Shown here: in pieces, positions 47,173 through 56,046 of the stretch
Layout of the letters: each line of letters begins with the position of its first letter
How positions within the stretch are numbered: the first letter of the stretch is position 1
Assembly (NCBI RefSeq): GCF_019801175.1
Contig: NZ_JAHVJR010000001.1
Span: 2,232,001 to 2,296,000, forward strand
Length of the DNA stretch: 64,000 nucleotides
Reading direction: 5' to 3'
Origin: Vannielia litorea
GTDB lineage: Bacteria; Pseudomonadota; Alphaproteobacteria; Rhodobacterales; Rhodobacteraceae
Made by a program: the position numbers and the translations under genes
The notes under the pieces: model-generated
What the model was told of the DNA's origin: nothing
The model's input: the letters and a program-made list of their open reading frames with translations, nothing else
Databases searched by the model: none

Positions 47173-48395
47173 TGGCCCTCCTCCTCTCGCTTGGCGCCTG
47201 CGTCAGGGCCGTAGTCCGCCCCGTGGCGGTTGGAGGGCAGGCGCGCGGTGACGAGGTCGAAGAGGCCGCCGATGCCCTTGGGGGCGAAGAGGGTGACGAG
47301 GACGAAGGTGAGGCCGAGCAGGACCGTCCACCAATCGACCCAGCTGATGGTGTAGAAGCCGAGCGGGATGTCGGGGGCCTGACCGCCGGTGAAGTAGGTG
47401 CTGACGAGGCTGACGAGGGCCGCGCCGATGACAGCGCCGTAGAGCCTGCCGCGCCCGCCGATGGCGACCCAGACGGCGAGGTAGATGGAGGCGATGGGGG
47501 CGATTTCGGCCGGGTTGATGATGCCCGCCTGCGGGTAGTAGAGGGCGCCCGCGATGCCCGCGATGCAGGCGGTGAGGGTGAACATGGCGAGCTTGTAGGT
47601 TTCGACCGAGTAGCCGAGGAAGCGGACGCGGGCCTCGTTGTCGCGGATGCCGCGGATGACCGAGCCGAACTTGCCGGAGACAACGAAGGCGGCGAGCAGG
47701 TAGCCAAGGCCAAGGGCCAGGGCGGAGGCCCAGAGGAACCAGATGGAGACGACATCCTGGCTTGCGGTGATGCCGGGCAGGTTTTGCAGGCCGGAGAGGC
47801 CGTTGTTGCCGCGCAGGCCGGAGTCGTTCTGGAAGAGGTAGAGCGCGAGGGCGAGGGTCATCGCCTGGGTGAGGATCGAGAGGTACACGCCGGTGACGCG
47901 GGAGCGGAAGGCGAGCCAACCGAAGACGAGGGCGAGCAGGCCCGGCACGGCGACGACGAGGATGAGTTGCAGGGTGAGGCTGTGGGCGAAGGACCAGATG
48001 AGCGGGAATTCGGAGGAGCCGACCACGCCGAAAATCTGGGTGCCGATGGAGTCGATCACCTCTTGAGGGGTGGGCGGGATCTGCTGGGCGGCCATGCTCT
48101 CGGTGACGATGAGGCGGGTGCGCTCATACATCAGCCACATGCCGATCATGTAGCCGCCGAGGCCGAAGAAGGCGAAATGGCCGAGCGAGAGGATGCCGCA
48201 ATAGCCCCAGATCAGGTCCATCGCGACGGCGACGAGGCAGAGGCAAAGGGTCTTGCCGAGGGTCTTGACGAAACTGGTGGAGATCAGGCCGAGGCCGAAG
48301 CCTTCGGAGGCGATGGTGACGGCCACGGTGAAGAGGCCGAGGCAGGCGAGGAAGACGAGGATGGAGGGGTTACGGGCGATGAAGGAGCGGCTCAT
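47169..48395 (-). CDS. urtC: Urea ABC transporter permease UrtC
   Basis: A 408-residue LivM-type permease with about ten membrane helices (LVAVAMDLIWGYCGILSLGHFAFFGLGGYMIGM; VWVAIGGRGRLYGAVIGAALVS). It forms the urea channel with UrtB. Its start is separated from the urtB stop by 188 bases containing three large palindromes, unlike the overlaps elsewhere in the operon. Confidence 0.95.
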   Translation of the reverse strand: MSRSFIARNPSILVFLACLGLFTVAVTIASEGFGLGLISTSFVKTLGKTLCLCLVAVAMDLIWGYCGILSLGHFAFFGLGGYMIGMWLMYERTRLIVTESMAAQQIPPTPQEVIDSIGTQIFGVVGSSEFPLIWSFAHSLTLQLILVVAVPGLLALVFGWLAFRSRVTGVYLSILTQAMTLALALYLFQNDSGLRGNNGLSGLQNLPGITASQDVVSIWFLWASALALGLGYLLAAFVVSGKFGSVIRGIRDNEARVRFLGYSVETYKLAMFTLTACIAGIAGALYYPQAGIINPAEIAPIASIYLAVWVAIGGRGRLYGAVIGAALVSLVSTYFTGGQAPDIPLGFYTISWVDWWTVLLGLTFVLVTLFAPKGIGGLFDLVTARLPSNRHGADYGPDAGAKREEEGQ

Positions 48396-48413
48396 GCGGT
48401 CGCCTCCGGGGCG

Positions 48414-48505
48414 GAAAAATCTTCACGAAGATTTTTCGGACTGGGGTGGCAAAAGTTTTCTTGAAAACTTTTGGGCGCGGGGAAGATTTTTCGTGAAAAA
48501 TCTTC
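48414..48505. repeat. Cluster of three perfect 24-bp palindromes between urtB and urtC
   Basis: Each palindrome has 11-bp perfect arms and a 2-base centre. I (48414-48437): GAAAAATCTTC, AC, GAAGATTTTTC. II (48450-48473): CAAAAGTTTTC, TT, GAAAACTTTTG. III (48482-48505): GAAGATTTTTC, GT, GAAAAATCTTC. Number III carries the arms of I in swapped order. Spacers are 12 and 8 bases and GC-rich. They lie inside the urt operon. Confidence 0.9.
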
Positions 48506-48583
48506 GGCTTGGCAGCCGCCGGATTGGTCCAGCGAGAGGCGCGGCGGGATGCGGGGGGTGCGAAGGGTCAAACCAAACATCGC

Positions 48584-50593
48584 TCAATCCCCCGCCGCGC
48601 GGCCTTTGAGGGCGATGATGCCCCTTGGCCGGAATTGGATGAAGATGATGATGAAAATGATCATGTAGGTCTGGGCCGCCAGCGTGTTGGAGGGGTTCAG
48701 CCATTCGATGCCCTTTTGCAGCGAGCCGATCATGCCCGCACCGAGCAGCGTGCCCCAGATGTTGCCGACGCCGCCCACGACCACGGTCATGAAGCTCTGC
48801 ACAATGTAGTCGGCGCCAAGCTCGGAGGTGACCTTGGCGTAGAGGCCGATTGCGACCCCGGCGATGCCGGCGATGCCGGAGCCGAGGCCGAAAGTGAGCA
48901 TGTTCACGCGGCCGGGGTTGATGCCCATCGAGGCGGCCATGCGGGGGTTTTGGGTGACGGCGCGGGTCTCCAGCCCGAGGCGGGTCTTCTTCATCAGGAA
49001 GAGGAAGAACAGCAGGAAAACGATGGCGAGCACGAAGATGGCCACGCGGATCATCGAGATGCCGACGATCTCGTTGATCTGCCACTGCCCGTCGAGCCAC
49101 CCGGGGGCCGTGAGCGGGCGGGCCTGGGTGCCAAAGATGTTCTTGGCGAGCTGTTGCAGGGCGATGGAGATGCCGAAAGTGGCGAGCAAGGTTTCGAGCG
49201 GGCGGTTGTAGAGCCAGCGGATCACCAGCCGCTCCATTGCCACCCCGGCGGCGAAGGTCACCGCGAAGGCCAGCGGGATGGCGACGATGATCGAGACCGT
49301 GTGGTTGGGGATCATCTGTTGAACGACGTAGCCTGTATAGGCGCCCATCATGATGAACTCGCCGTGGGCCATGTTGATGACCCCCATCACCCCGAAGGTG
49401 ATGGCCAGCCCGATGGCGGCGAGAAAATAAATGGAGGCGAGGGAGAGCGCGTCGAGCCCCAGATCGAGCGTGGTGTTCAGGCCGACCTTGGCGTCGATCG
49501 AGCGGAGGGCGGCATTGGCGGACTCGGTGACGAAGGGCGATGGCTCGGCGTATTCCTCGTAGAAGGTGAAGCGGGCGAGCGCGGCGTCGATCTCGGCTTC
49601 GGTGGGCGCGGGGGCGACGGTGCCGGCCTCGACCAGCGCGGCATAGGCGCGCTCGCGGGCCCCTATGGTGTTCAGCTCAGAAAGCGGCACGCCGCCCACG
49701 GCCCCATCGGCGATGTTGGCCTGCAGCGCGTTGCGGCGGTCGGAGGGCTCGATGCGGGCGGGCAAGTCGGCTGCGGCGGCGGCCATATCGTAGGCGGCGT
49801 TGCGGGGCAGTTCCTCGGAGCCAGGGCGCAGGGTGCGGGCGATATTGCCCGTGGGTTCGCCCTCGGCGGCCTTGAGGGTTGTGGCGACCAGCGGATTGAG
49901 CGTGGCGCGGGTGTCGACGTTCAGATCACCTGCGACGCTCTCGATGGCGGCGATCCGGGCATCTTCATCGGCGCCGAAGGAGATGGTGAGCAGGGTCAGG
50001 AGCCGCTGCTTTTGCGCCTTCAGCGCCGGGCTTGGCTCTTCGTCGATGGAGGCGGCGAGCGGCTCGAGGTGCGAGGCGTCGGGGTTGCGGGAGATGGCGG
50101 TGAGCGCATCCTGCCGCCGGGCGGCGTTGGGATCGAGCAGTTGGAAGCGGACAAGGGCAGAGGCGATCAGCCCGCGCACGCCTGAGTTGGGCTTGAGGTT
50201 ATCGACCTCGCCAGACGGCACCGGCTCCAGCGCTTCGCCACTGTCGAAATCGGTGAGGATGATCGTGCGGTCCGGCCCCTTCTCGCCCTTGAAGAACCAG
50301 CCGTCGCTTTCGCGCTGATACATCTCGCGGGCTTCCCAGACCTGCAGAACCTGCTGCATGCCCTCCAGCCCGGAGCCTGCCAACCCGTCGATCACCGGCT
50401 GGATGGTGCGGCGGGAGGGTTTGGCGAGGTCGGCGGCGTGCTCTTGAAGCAGCGTCTGGATCGGGCCCATCTCGGCGGGAGCGGCTTGGGTCGCCTCATC
50501 GGCGGGGGTGTCGAGGGTGCTGTCCTGCGCCAGTGCGGGCGCGGAGAGAGTGAGGGCGCAGAAGAGCGCCAGAGCCTGCAAGGCCTTGATCAT
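48584..50593 (-). CDS. urtB: Urea ABC transporter permease UrtB with large periplasmic N-terminal extension
   Basis: A 669-residue protein. The C-terminal 290 residues are a LivH-type permease (FLAAIGLAITFGVMGVINMAHGEFIMMGAYTGYV; GGVGNIWGTLLGAGMIGSLQKG). Before it is a Sec-type signal (LALFCALTLSAPALAQ) and about 340 residues of helical repeats without cofactor motifs. Such extended UrtB proteins are known; the extension may contact UrtA. ATG 50593 was taken; GTG 50608 is in frame upstream. Confidence 0.95.
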   Translation of the reverse strand: MIKALQALALFCALTLSAPALAQDSTLDTPADEATQAAPAEMGPIQTLLQEHAADLAKPSRRTIQPVIDGLAGSGLEGMQQVLQVWEAREMYQRESDGWFFKGEKGPDRTIILTDFDSGEALEPVPSGEVDNLKPNSGVRGLIASALVRFQLLDPNAARRQDALTAISRNPDASHLEPLAASIDEEPSPALKAQKQRLLTLLTISFGADEDARIAAIESVAGDLNVDTRATLNPLVATTLKAAEGEPTGNIARTLRPGSEELPRNAAYDMAAAAADLPARIEPSDRRNALQANIADGAVGGVPLSELNTIGARERAYAALVEAGTVAPAPTEAEIDAALARFTFYEEYAEPSPFVTESANAALRSIDAKVGLNTTLDLGLDALSLASIYFLAAIGLAITFGVMGVINMAHGEFIMMGAYTGYVVQQMIPNHTVSIIVAIPLAFAVTFAAGVAMERLVIRWLYNRPLETLLATFGISIALQQLAKNIFGTQARPLTAPGWLDGQWQINEIVGISMIRVAIFVLAIVFLLFFLFLMKKTRLGLETRAVTQNPRMAASMGINPGRVNMLTFGLGSGIAGIAGVAIGLYAKVTSELGADYIVQSFMTVVVGGVGNIWGTLLGAGMIGSLQKGIEWLNPSNTLAAQTYMIIFIIIFIQFRPRGIIALKGRAAGD

Positions 50594-50711
50594 GCTGGAA
50601 TGTCCCACCGCGCGTTGTCCCCTTGGGCCGGAGGGGGCAGCGCGTGCCGCCCCCTCCGCTGGCGTATCGGGCGGCGCCGAAATTCAGCGCCGCCCGGAAG
50701 AGCCTGATGGC

Positions 50712-52001
50712 TCAGTAGTTGCTTTCGATCTGCACGCAGGTGGAGGTCTCGGTGTTGTACATGCCGCACTCGAGATCTTTCCAATCCGAGGTCAGAACAG
50801 CCGACTCGGGCAGGAAGTCGGTCCATGCATCGCCGGGGACCGGATCGGTCTCGGAGATGATGTCGAACTGGCCGTCTGCGCGGATTTCACCGATGAGCAC
50901 GGGCTTGGAGAGGTGGTGGTTCACCCCCATCACGGCGGTGCCGCCGGTCAGGTTGGGGAACTCCTGGCCCCACATCGCCGCGCGCACGGCGTCCACATCG
51001 GTGGTGCCGGCCTCGGTGGCGGCGTTCACCCACATGTTGAAGCCGATGTAATGGGCTTCCATCGGGTCGTTGGTCACGCGGTCCTCCGAGCCGATGAAGG
51101 CGTGCCACTTGGAGATGAAGTCGGCGTTGGCCTCGGTGTCGGCGGACATGAAGTAGTTCCACGCGGCGAGGTGGCCGACGAGGTTGGAGGTGTCGAGACC
51201 GGCGAGCTCTTCTTCCCCCACGGAGAAGGCCACGACGGGGATGTCCTCGGCGGAGATGCCCTGAGCGGCCAGTTCCTTGTAGAAGCCGATGTTGGCGTCG
51301 CCGTTGATGGTGGAGATCACGCCCACCTTCTTGCCGTCCGCGCCCAGCGCAACGACGTCGGACACGATCTTGGACCAGTCGGAGTGGCCGAAGGGGGTGT
51401 AGTTGACGAAGATATCCTCGGCGGGGATTCCCTTGTCCTTCAGGTAGGACTCGAGGATGTTGTTGGTTGTGCGGGGATAGACGTAGTCGGTGCCCAGCAG
51501 CGCGAATTTCTCGACGCCCAGCTCTTCGAGGTAGTAGTCGGTGGCCGGGATGGCCTGCTGGTTAGGCGCGGCGCCGGTGTAGAACACGTTCTTGGAGGAT
51601 TCTTCGCCCTCGTACTGCACCGGGTAGAAGAGCAGGCCGTTCAGCTCTTCGATCACCGGCAGCACGGATTTGCGGCTGACGGATGTCCAGTTGCCGAAGA
51701 TCACATCGACCTCGTGGACGGTCAGCAGCTCACGGGCCTTTTCGGCGAAGAGCGGCCAGTCGGAGGCCGGATCGACGACCACGGCTTCGAGATCGCAGCC
51801 GAGCAGGCCACCGGCCTCGTTCTGGCTGGCGACGAGCATTTCCATCGTCTCTTTCAGCGTGGTTTCGGAAATGGCCATGGTGCCCGAGAGCGAGTGCAGC
51901 ACGCCGACCTTGATCGGGCAGCTCACCTCTTGGGCAGAGGCGGCACCGGCGGTGAGGCCGAGCGCGAGCACGGATGCAGCGGTTTTCTTGAAAGCGGTCA
52001 T
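50712..52001 (-). CDS. urtA: Urea-binding protein UrtA
   Basis: A 429-residue periplasmic type I binding protein with signal MTAFKKTAASVLALGLTAGAASAQ. UrtA signatures are HSLSGTMAISETTLKET, FGNWTSVSRKSVLPVIEE and NQQAIPATDYYLEELG. It captures urea for UrtBCDE. GGAGGG lies about 7 bases before ATG 52001. It is the first gene of the leftward urt operon, divergent from the urease genes. Confidence 0.97.
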   Translation of the reverse strand: MTAFKKTAASVLALGLTAGAASAQEVSCPIKVGVLHSLSGTMAISETTLKETMEMLVASQNEAGGLLGCDLEAVVVDPASDWPLFAEKARELLTVHEVDVIFGNWTSVSRKSVLPVIEELNGLLFYPVQYEGEESSKNVFYTGAAPNQQAIPATDYYLEELGVEKFALLGTDYVYPRTTNNILESYLKDKGIPAEDIFVNYTPFGHSDWSKIVSDVVALGADGKKVGVISTINGDANIGFYKELAAQGISAEDIPVVAFSVGEEELAGLDTSNLVGHLAAWNYFMSADTEANADFISKWHAFIGSEDRVTNDPMEAHYIGFNMWVNAATEAGTTDVDAVRAAMWGQEFPNLTGGTAVMGVNHHLSKPVLIGEIRADGQFDIISETDPVPGDAWTDFLPESAVLTSDWKDLECGMYNTETSTCVQIESNY

Positions 52002-52358
52002 TTTATCCCTCCGTTCGGGGTGTGTGGCCGGCAAGGGCGACACGCGAGCAGACCCCGAAGCAAGTTCCTGTTGATGTTGGCGCGGGGCTGCTGCCATGTC
52101 CTCACCGGCGGCGGCTTGCGCACCCGATGCGGTGCGTCTCAGCGTGCTCCGGGCGGGGACATGCTTTGGAGCGGCGCGGTTCCGGCGCAATTTCGGGATT
52201 GCAGAAAACAGGTGTCCGCCCCGCATTGATTAATTTCGCGGCAGAAATCCGAGCATCCGCCCAGAAATTCAGCAGGCAACTTGACCCGGCGGCAGGATCG
52301 CCGCTCACTTGTGGTCAGCCGGAACGCTGCGTGGTGAAAACATCGGCAGGAGATATGC
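52002..52358. other. Divergent control region between urtA and ureD
   Basis: This 357-bp gap must hold promoters for both the urt and ure operons and is the natural site of nitrogen control. A weak sigma-54-like TGGC-N10-TGCTG occurs near 52080, and a small AT-rich stretch GATTAATTTCG near 52229, but neither is a confident promoter. No gene is seen. Confidence 0.4.
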
Positions 52359-53210
52359 GTGGGGGCAGCCATTACCATTGAAGGCGAGATAGGCGCGGCG
52401 CGGGCGAAGCAGCCGAGGGCCGTTGGTGCGGCGCGGGTGACGGCGCGGCCCGATGCCCGTGGCGGCGGGCGGATCGGCGAGTTGCGGATGTCGGGCGCGA
52501 TGAAGCTGCTCTTCCCCCGACGCGCGGGCGCCTTGCAGGCAATGCTGCTCAATTCGGCGGGCGGAATCACCGGGGGCGACAGGTTTCGGCTTGAGGCCGG
52601 GGCCGAGCCGGGCGCGGCGCTGAGCCTCACCACACAGGCCGCAGAGCGGGCCTATCGCGCCCAGCCGGGCGAGGTTGGCGAGGTATCGGTCCGGCTGAGC
52701 GCGGGCGCGGGGGCCGGCCTACACTGGCTGCCGCAGGAGACGATCCTGTTTCAGGCCTGCGCCCTGCGCCGCCGCCTGCGGGTAGACTTGGCGGAGGATG
52801 CCAGGCTGCTGCTCTGTGAGCCGCTGGTCTTTGGCCGCACGGCGATGGGCGAGCACCTGACCGAGGGCTGGTTCAGCGACCGGGTCGAGGTGTTTCGGGG
52901 CGGCGAAAGGCTCTTTACCGATGCCACGCGGCTGGAGGGCGATATCAGCGCCCGGCTTGCGGGCCCCGCAACCGGCGCGGGCTGCCGTGCCTCGGCGCTG
53001 GTTGTCTATGTCGCCCCCGATGCCGAACACCAGCGCGATGCGCTCCGTGCCGCTCTGCCGCAAGACGCTCTGGCGGGCGCCTCGCTGATTGCGCAAGATG
53101 TGATGGTGGCCCGATTCCTCGGCCCCGATGGTTTTGGCCTGCGCAAGCTCCTCATGCCCGCGCTGGACCGGCTTTCGGGCAATACCCTTCCACGATCCTG
53201 GAGGCTCTGA
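52359..53210 (+). CDS. ureD: Urease accessory protein UreD
   Basis: A 283-residue UreD/UreH protein: MKLLFPRRAGALQAMLLNSAGGITGGDRFRL, LPQETILFQACALRRRL, EPLVFGRTAMGE are family-typical. It scaffolds UreF and UreG on apo-urease during nickel insertion. The GTG start is supported by AGGAG 7 bases upstream. First gene of the rightward urease group. Confidence 0.95.
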   Translation: MGAAITIEGEIGAARAKQPRAVGAARVTARPDARGGGRIGELRMSGAMKLLFPRRAGALQAMLLNSAGGITGGDRFRLEAGAEPGAALSLTTQAAERAYRAQPGEVGEVSVRLSAGAGAGLHWLPQETILFQACALRRRLRVDLAEDARLLLCEPLVFGRTAMGEHLTEGWFSDRVEVFRGGERLFTDATRLEGDISARLAGPATGAGCRASALVVYVAPDAEHQRDALRAALPQDALAGASLIAQDVMVARFLGPDGFGLRKLLMPALDRLSGNTLPRSWRL

Positions 53211-53214
53211 ACCC

Positions 53215-53517
53215 ATGCAACTCACCCCCCGCGAAAAGGACAAGCTCCTCATCGCCATGGCCGCAGAGGTGGCCCGCAAGCGGCTGGCCCGCGGCGTAAA
53301 GCTGAACCACCCCGAGGCGATTGCGCTGATCACCGATGCGGTGGTGGAGGGCGCCCGCGATGGCCGCTCGGTCGCGGACATGATGGAGGCGGGCGCGCAG
53401 GTGGTGAGCGCGGAGCAATGCATGGAGGGGATCGCCGAGATGATCCACGAGGTGCAGGTGGAGGCGACCTTTCCCGACGGCACCAAGCTGGTGACCGTAC
53501 ACAACCCCATTCGCTAA
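53215..53517 (+). CDS. ureA: Urease gamma subunit
   Basis: A 100-residue protein, nearly invariant in the family: MQLTPREKDKLLIAMAAEVA, GVKLNHPEAIALITD, VEATFPDGTKLVTVHNPI. It forms the UreABC trimer with UreB and UreC. It starts 4 bases after the ureD stop. Confidence 0.99.
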   Translation: MQLTPREKDKLLIAMAAEVARKRLARGVKLNHPEAIALITDAVVEGARDGRSVADMMEAGAQVVSAEQCMEGIAEMIHEVQVEATFPDGTKLVTVHNPIR

Positions 53518-53530
53518 TAAGGACCGAGAC

Positions 53531-53692
53531 ATGAAATACATCGCCGCCCTGCTGGCCACCGCCACACCCGCCCTCGCCCACTCCGGCGCGCACCTGCACC
53601 CGCATGAGGCCAACTCGGCCCTGCCGCTGATGGCCGCGCTGGCGGTGATCGTGGCGGCGGGCTTCGCGGCCTTCCTCTGGAGCCGCAAATGA
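53531..53692 (+). CDS. 53-residue His-rich membrane peptide between ureA and ureB
   Basis: A very short gene: MKYIAALLATATPALA is a Sec signal; the predicted mature N-terminus is HSGAHLHPHEAN, with four His residues, followed by one membrane helix (LPLMAALAVIVAAGFAAFLW) and SRK. Its stop overlaps the ureB start as ATGA, and it lies 13 bases after ureA with no other use of that DNA. A histidine run just after the signal recalls the HPGH-type nickel site of HupE/UreJ permeases. A nickel-handling role is inference. Confidence 0.7.
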   Translation: MKYIAALLATATPALAHSGAHLHPHEANSALPLMAALAVIVAAGFAAFLWSRK

Positions 53693-53997
53693 CCCCCGGT
53701 GAGGTGATCACCGCGGAGGGCGATATCGAGCTGAACGCCGGCCGCGAGGCGATCACTCTGATGGTCGCCAACACCGGCGACCGCCCGGTGCAGGTGGGCA
53801 GCCACTACCATTTTGCCGAGACCAACGCAGCGCTCGACTTTGACCGGGACGCCGCGCGGGGCATGCGGCTCGACATCGCCGCAGGCACCGCCGTGCGGTT
53901 TGAGCCCGGTCAGGCCCGCGAGGTGCAGCTGATTGCGATTGGCGGCGCGCGGAAGATCTATGGCTTCAACCAGAAGGTCATGGGAGCGCTCGATTGA
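53689..53997 (+). CDS. ureB: Urease beta subunit
   Basis: A 102-residue protein: MTPGEVITAEGDIELNAGRE, QVGSHYHFAETNAAL, GMRLDIAAGTAVRFEPGQ are UreB signatures. It overlaps the 53-aa gene by 4 bases. The catalytic partner ureC is about 3 kb away. Confidence 0.99.
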   Translation: MTPGEVITAEGDIELNAGREAITLMVANTGDRPVQVGSHYHFAETNAALDFDRDAARGMRLDIAAGTAVRFEPGQAREVQLIAIGGARKIYGFNQKVMGALD

Positions 53998-54299
53998 CCC
54001 CGATGTTCAACCCCAGTGCCCTGCTGCGGCTGCAAATGCAGATGGCGATCATGACGATGGAGGCCAGCGCCGTGATCTGGATGCGGATGATGGGCATGGC
54101 CGGCACGTGGAACGTGGCCGCAGGCGAGAACGGGCGGATGGTGCGCGAGAAGCAGCGGGCCTTTGCCAAGGCCGCGCAGGAGGCCTCGGTGGCCGCCATG
54201 CAGGGCCGTAACGTGGGGGCAGCCGCGCTGCGCCCGCTGCGCCGCAAGACTCGCTCCAACGTGGTGCGGCTGGCTCGGAGGGGGCCGAAGCTGAGGTGA
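53994..54299 (+). CDS. Small phasin-like protein of unknown function
   Basis: A 101-residue helical protein, Met-rich at the start (LRLQMQMAIMTMEASAVIWMRMMGMAG), then charged (REKQRAFAKAAQEAS) and finally Arg/Lys-rich. The pattern resembles short Rhodobacterales proteins related to phasins; no function is proposed. TTG 53994 has GGGAG 7 bases upstream and overlaps the ureB stop (TTGA); ATG 54003 is the alternative. Confidence 0.7.
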   Translation: MTPMFNPSALLRLQMQMAIMTMEASAVIWMRMMGMAGTWNVAAGENGRMVREKQRAFAKAAQEASVAAMQGRNVGAAALRPLRRKTRSNVVRLARRGPKLR

Positions 54300-54339
54300 A
54301 GGGTTAACGGGAGGACCAACCAGAAAGGGAGTGCCCAAG

Positions 54340-55155
54340 ATGTGTAACGCGTGCCTGATCGAGAATGTCCGCAAGACGGCGATGAACCGCCGGTCCTTCT
54401 TTGCCCGGAGTGCCGCCGCGGGGGCGGCCGCGGTGGCCGCCGGGGCGATGGCCTCGCGCCCTGCCCTCGCCCAGTCGAGCGGCAAGGTGGTGGACCTGAC
54501 CTATACGCTCACCCCCGAGTTCCCGACCTTCGACGGATTGCCGGGGATCGAGTTTGCCTCCGACAAGGACTATGCCGCCGATGGCTACAAGATCTGGAAG
54601 GTCTCGTTCTTCGAGCATTCCGGCACCCATATCGACGCGCCGGCCCACTTTGCGGAAGGCACCGACACGGTGGACATGCTGCCGCCCGAAAGCCTGATGT
54701 GCCCGCTCTGCGTGATCGACCTCAAGGCCAAGGCCGCCGAGGAGCCGAACGCGATGGTGGAGCCGGAGGATATCGAGGCATGGGTTTCGGCCAATGGCGA
54801 GATCCCGGAAGGGGCCTGCGTGGCGATGAACTCGGGCTGGGGCGCGAAGATGGGCGATCCGTCGTTCCGCAATGACGGCGAGGGGAACTTCGCCTTTCCG
54901 GGCTTTGCCAAGGCGGCGACGGACATGCTGCTGGAGATGGGCGTGGCGAGCATCGGGGTGGATACGCTCTCGCTCGATCCGGGCAACTCGGCGGATTTCG
55001 CGGTGCATTACTCGTGGCTGCCCGCCGGGCGCTACGGGATCGAGAACATGGCCAATCTGGATGAGGTGCCGGCGAGCGGGGCGACGCTCTTTGTGGGCGC
55101 GCCGAAGCATGGTGGCGGCACCGGCGGGCCGGCCCGCGTGATGGCGGTGGTCTGA
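54340..55155 (+). CDS. Cyclase-family metal hydrolase, Tat-exported
   Basis: A 271-residue protein with a twin-arginine signal (NRRSFFARSAAAGAAAVAAGAMA, RR at 17-18) and the metal-binding motif HSGTHIDAPAH (93-103) of the kynurenine formamidase/cyclase family. These enzymes hydrolyse amides or cyclic imides. Periplasmic location is unusual for formamidase. The substrate is unknown; an amide nitrogen source would fit the context. It is followed directly by the next two genes. Confidence 0.85.
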   Translation: MCNACLIENVRKTAMNRRSFFARSAAAGAAAVAAGAMASRPALAQSSGKVVDLTYTLTPEFPTFDGLPGIEFASDKDYAADGYKIWKVSFFEHSGTHIDAPAHFAEGTDTVDMLPPESLMCPLCVIDLKAKAAEEPNAMVEPEDIEAWVSANGEIPEGACVAMNSGWGAKMGDPSFRNDGEGNFAFPGFAKAATDMLLEMGVASIGVDTLSLDPGNSADFAVHYSWLPAGRYGIENMANLDEVPASGATLFVGAPKHGGGTGGPARVMAVV

Positions 55156-55560
55156 ATGGCGACGGTGCCCCTTTTGTCCGACGATGAGCTTTCGCCCCGG
55201 GCGGCGGCGGTTTTTGCCGCGATCCGCGAGGCACGGGGCACCGACTATGTGAACAACTTCTGGCGTGCCCTCGGCCATGACGAGGACGCGCTGGAGGAGA
55301 CATGGGCCAAGCTCTCGGTCCTGATGGGACCGGGGGCGCTCGACCCGCTGGTGAAGGAGATGATCTACGTGGCGGTGAGCACGGCGAACGGGTGTTCGTA
55401 TTGCGTGCACAGCCACACGGCAGCGGCGAAGGCCAAGGGGATGAGCGCCGAGATGCACGCCGAGCTGGTCCGGGTTATCGGGGCGGCGATGATGACCAAC
55501 GGGATGGTCACGGCAATGCAGGTGCCGGTGGATGAGGTGTTTGATGCCAATGGCGCTTGA
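55156..55560 (+). CDS. Carboxymuconolactone decarboxylase / AhpD-like protein
   Basis: A 134-residue all-helical AhpD-fold protein with the peroxidase-type site C80-SY-C83-x3-H87 (GCSYCVHSH). It starts at the base after the cyclase stop. The Cys pair suggests a hydroperoxide or disulfide role; it is not the catabolic decarboxylase. Confidence 0.85.
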   Translation: MATVPLLSDDELSPRAAAVFAAIREARGTDYVNNFWRALGHDEDALEETWAKLSVLMGPGALDPLVKEMIYVAVSTANGCSYCVHSHTAAAKAKGMSAEMHAELVRVIGAAMMTNGMVTAMQVPVDEVFDANGA

Positions 55561-56029
55561 GGGCTCTTGCCGCTGTGGCGCCGTGCGGTTCTCGCTGCAA
55601 AGCCACACCCCGGTGCCCTACCAGCTCTGCTATTGCACCATCTGCCGGAAGACCGGCGGCGGGGGTGGCTATGCGGTCAACCTTGGTGGCATCGCTGAGA
55701 CGATGGAGGTCGAGGGCCGGACGGCGGTGTATCGGGCCGAAATCGAGCGCGGCGGGGTTTGCGAGGTTTCCACGGGCGAGCGGAACTTCTGCGCGGCCTG
55801 CGGCTCGGAGCTGTGGCTCTATGACCCGACATGGCCCGAGCTGATCCACCCTATGGCCAGCGCCATCGACACCCCCCTGCCCCCTGCCCCGGCCCGCGTG
55901 CACCTGATGCTGGCGGACAAGCCCGACTGGGTGCCGCTGAACGCGGGGCCGGAGGATGAGTGCTATGACGGATACCCCGCGCTCTCGCTGGCCGACTGGC
56001 ACCGAAAGCACGGGGTCTGGGCGGCATGA
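55544..56029 (+). CDS. GFA-family (glutathione-dependent formaldehyde-activating type) protein
   Basis: A 161-residue protein with the zinc cysteines of the GFA fold: GSCRCGAVRF (C9, C11), CYCTICRKTGG (C29, C31, C34) and NFCAACGSELW (C83, C86). Most GFA proteins have no proven activity; a glutathione-linked role is only a family guess. ATG 55544 has GAGG 6 bases upstream and overlaps the previous gene by 17 bases. Confidence 0.87.
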   Translation: MPMALEGSCRCGAVRFSLQSHTPVPYQLCYCTICRKTGGGGGYAVNLGGIAETMEVEGRTAVYRAEIERGGVCEVSTGERNFCAACGSELWLYDPTWPELIHPMASAIDTPLPPAPARVHLMLADKPDWVPLNAGPEDECYDGYPALSLADWHRKHGVWAA

Positions 56030-56046
56030 GGGCGCGGGTGCCCTCC

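Noticed and set aside
47172..50185. Very long plus-strand frames opposite urtB and urtC
   Set aside because: Asp/Glu/Gly-rich shadows caused by high third-position GC in the permease genes.
52070..52100. Sigma-54 promoter for urtA or ureD
   Set aside because: The best match has the wrong spacing and lacks the GG/GC pair of a -24/-12 promoter.
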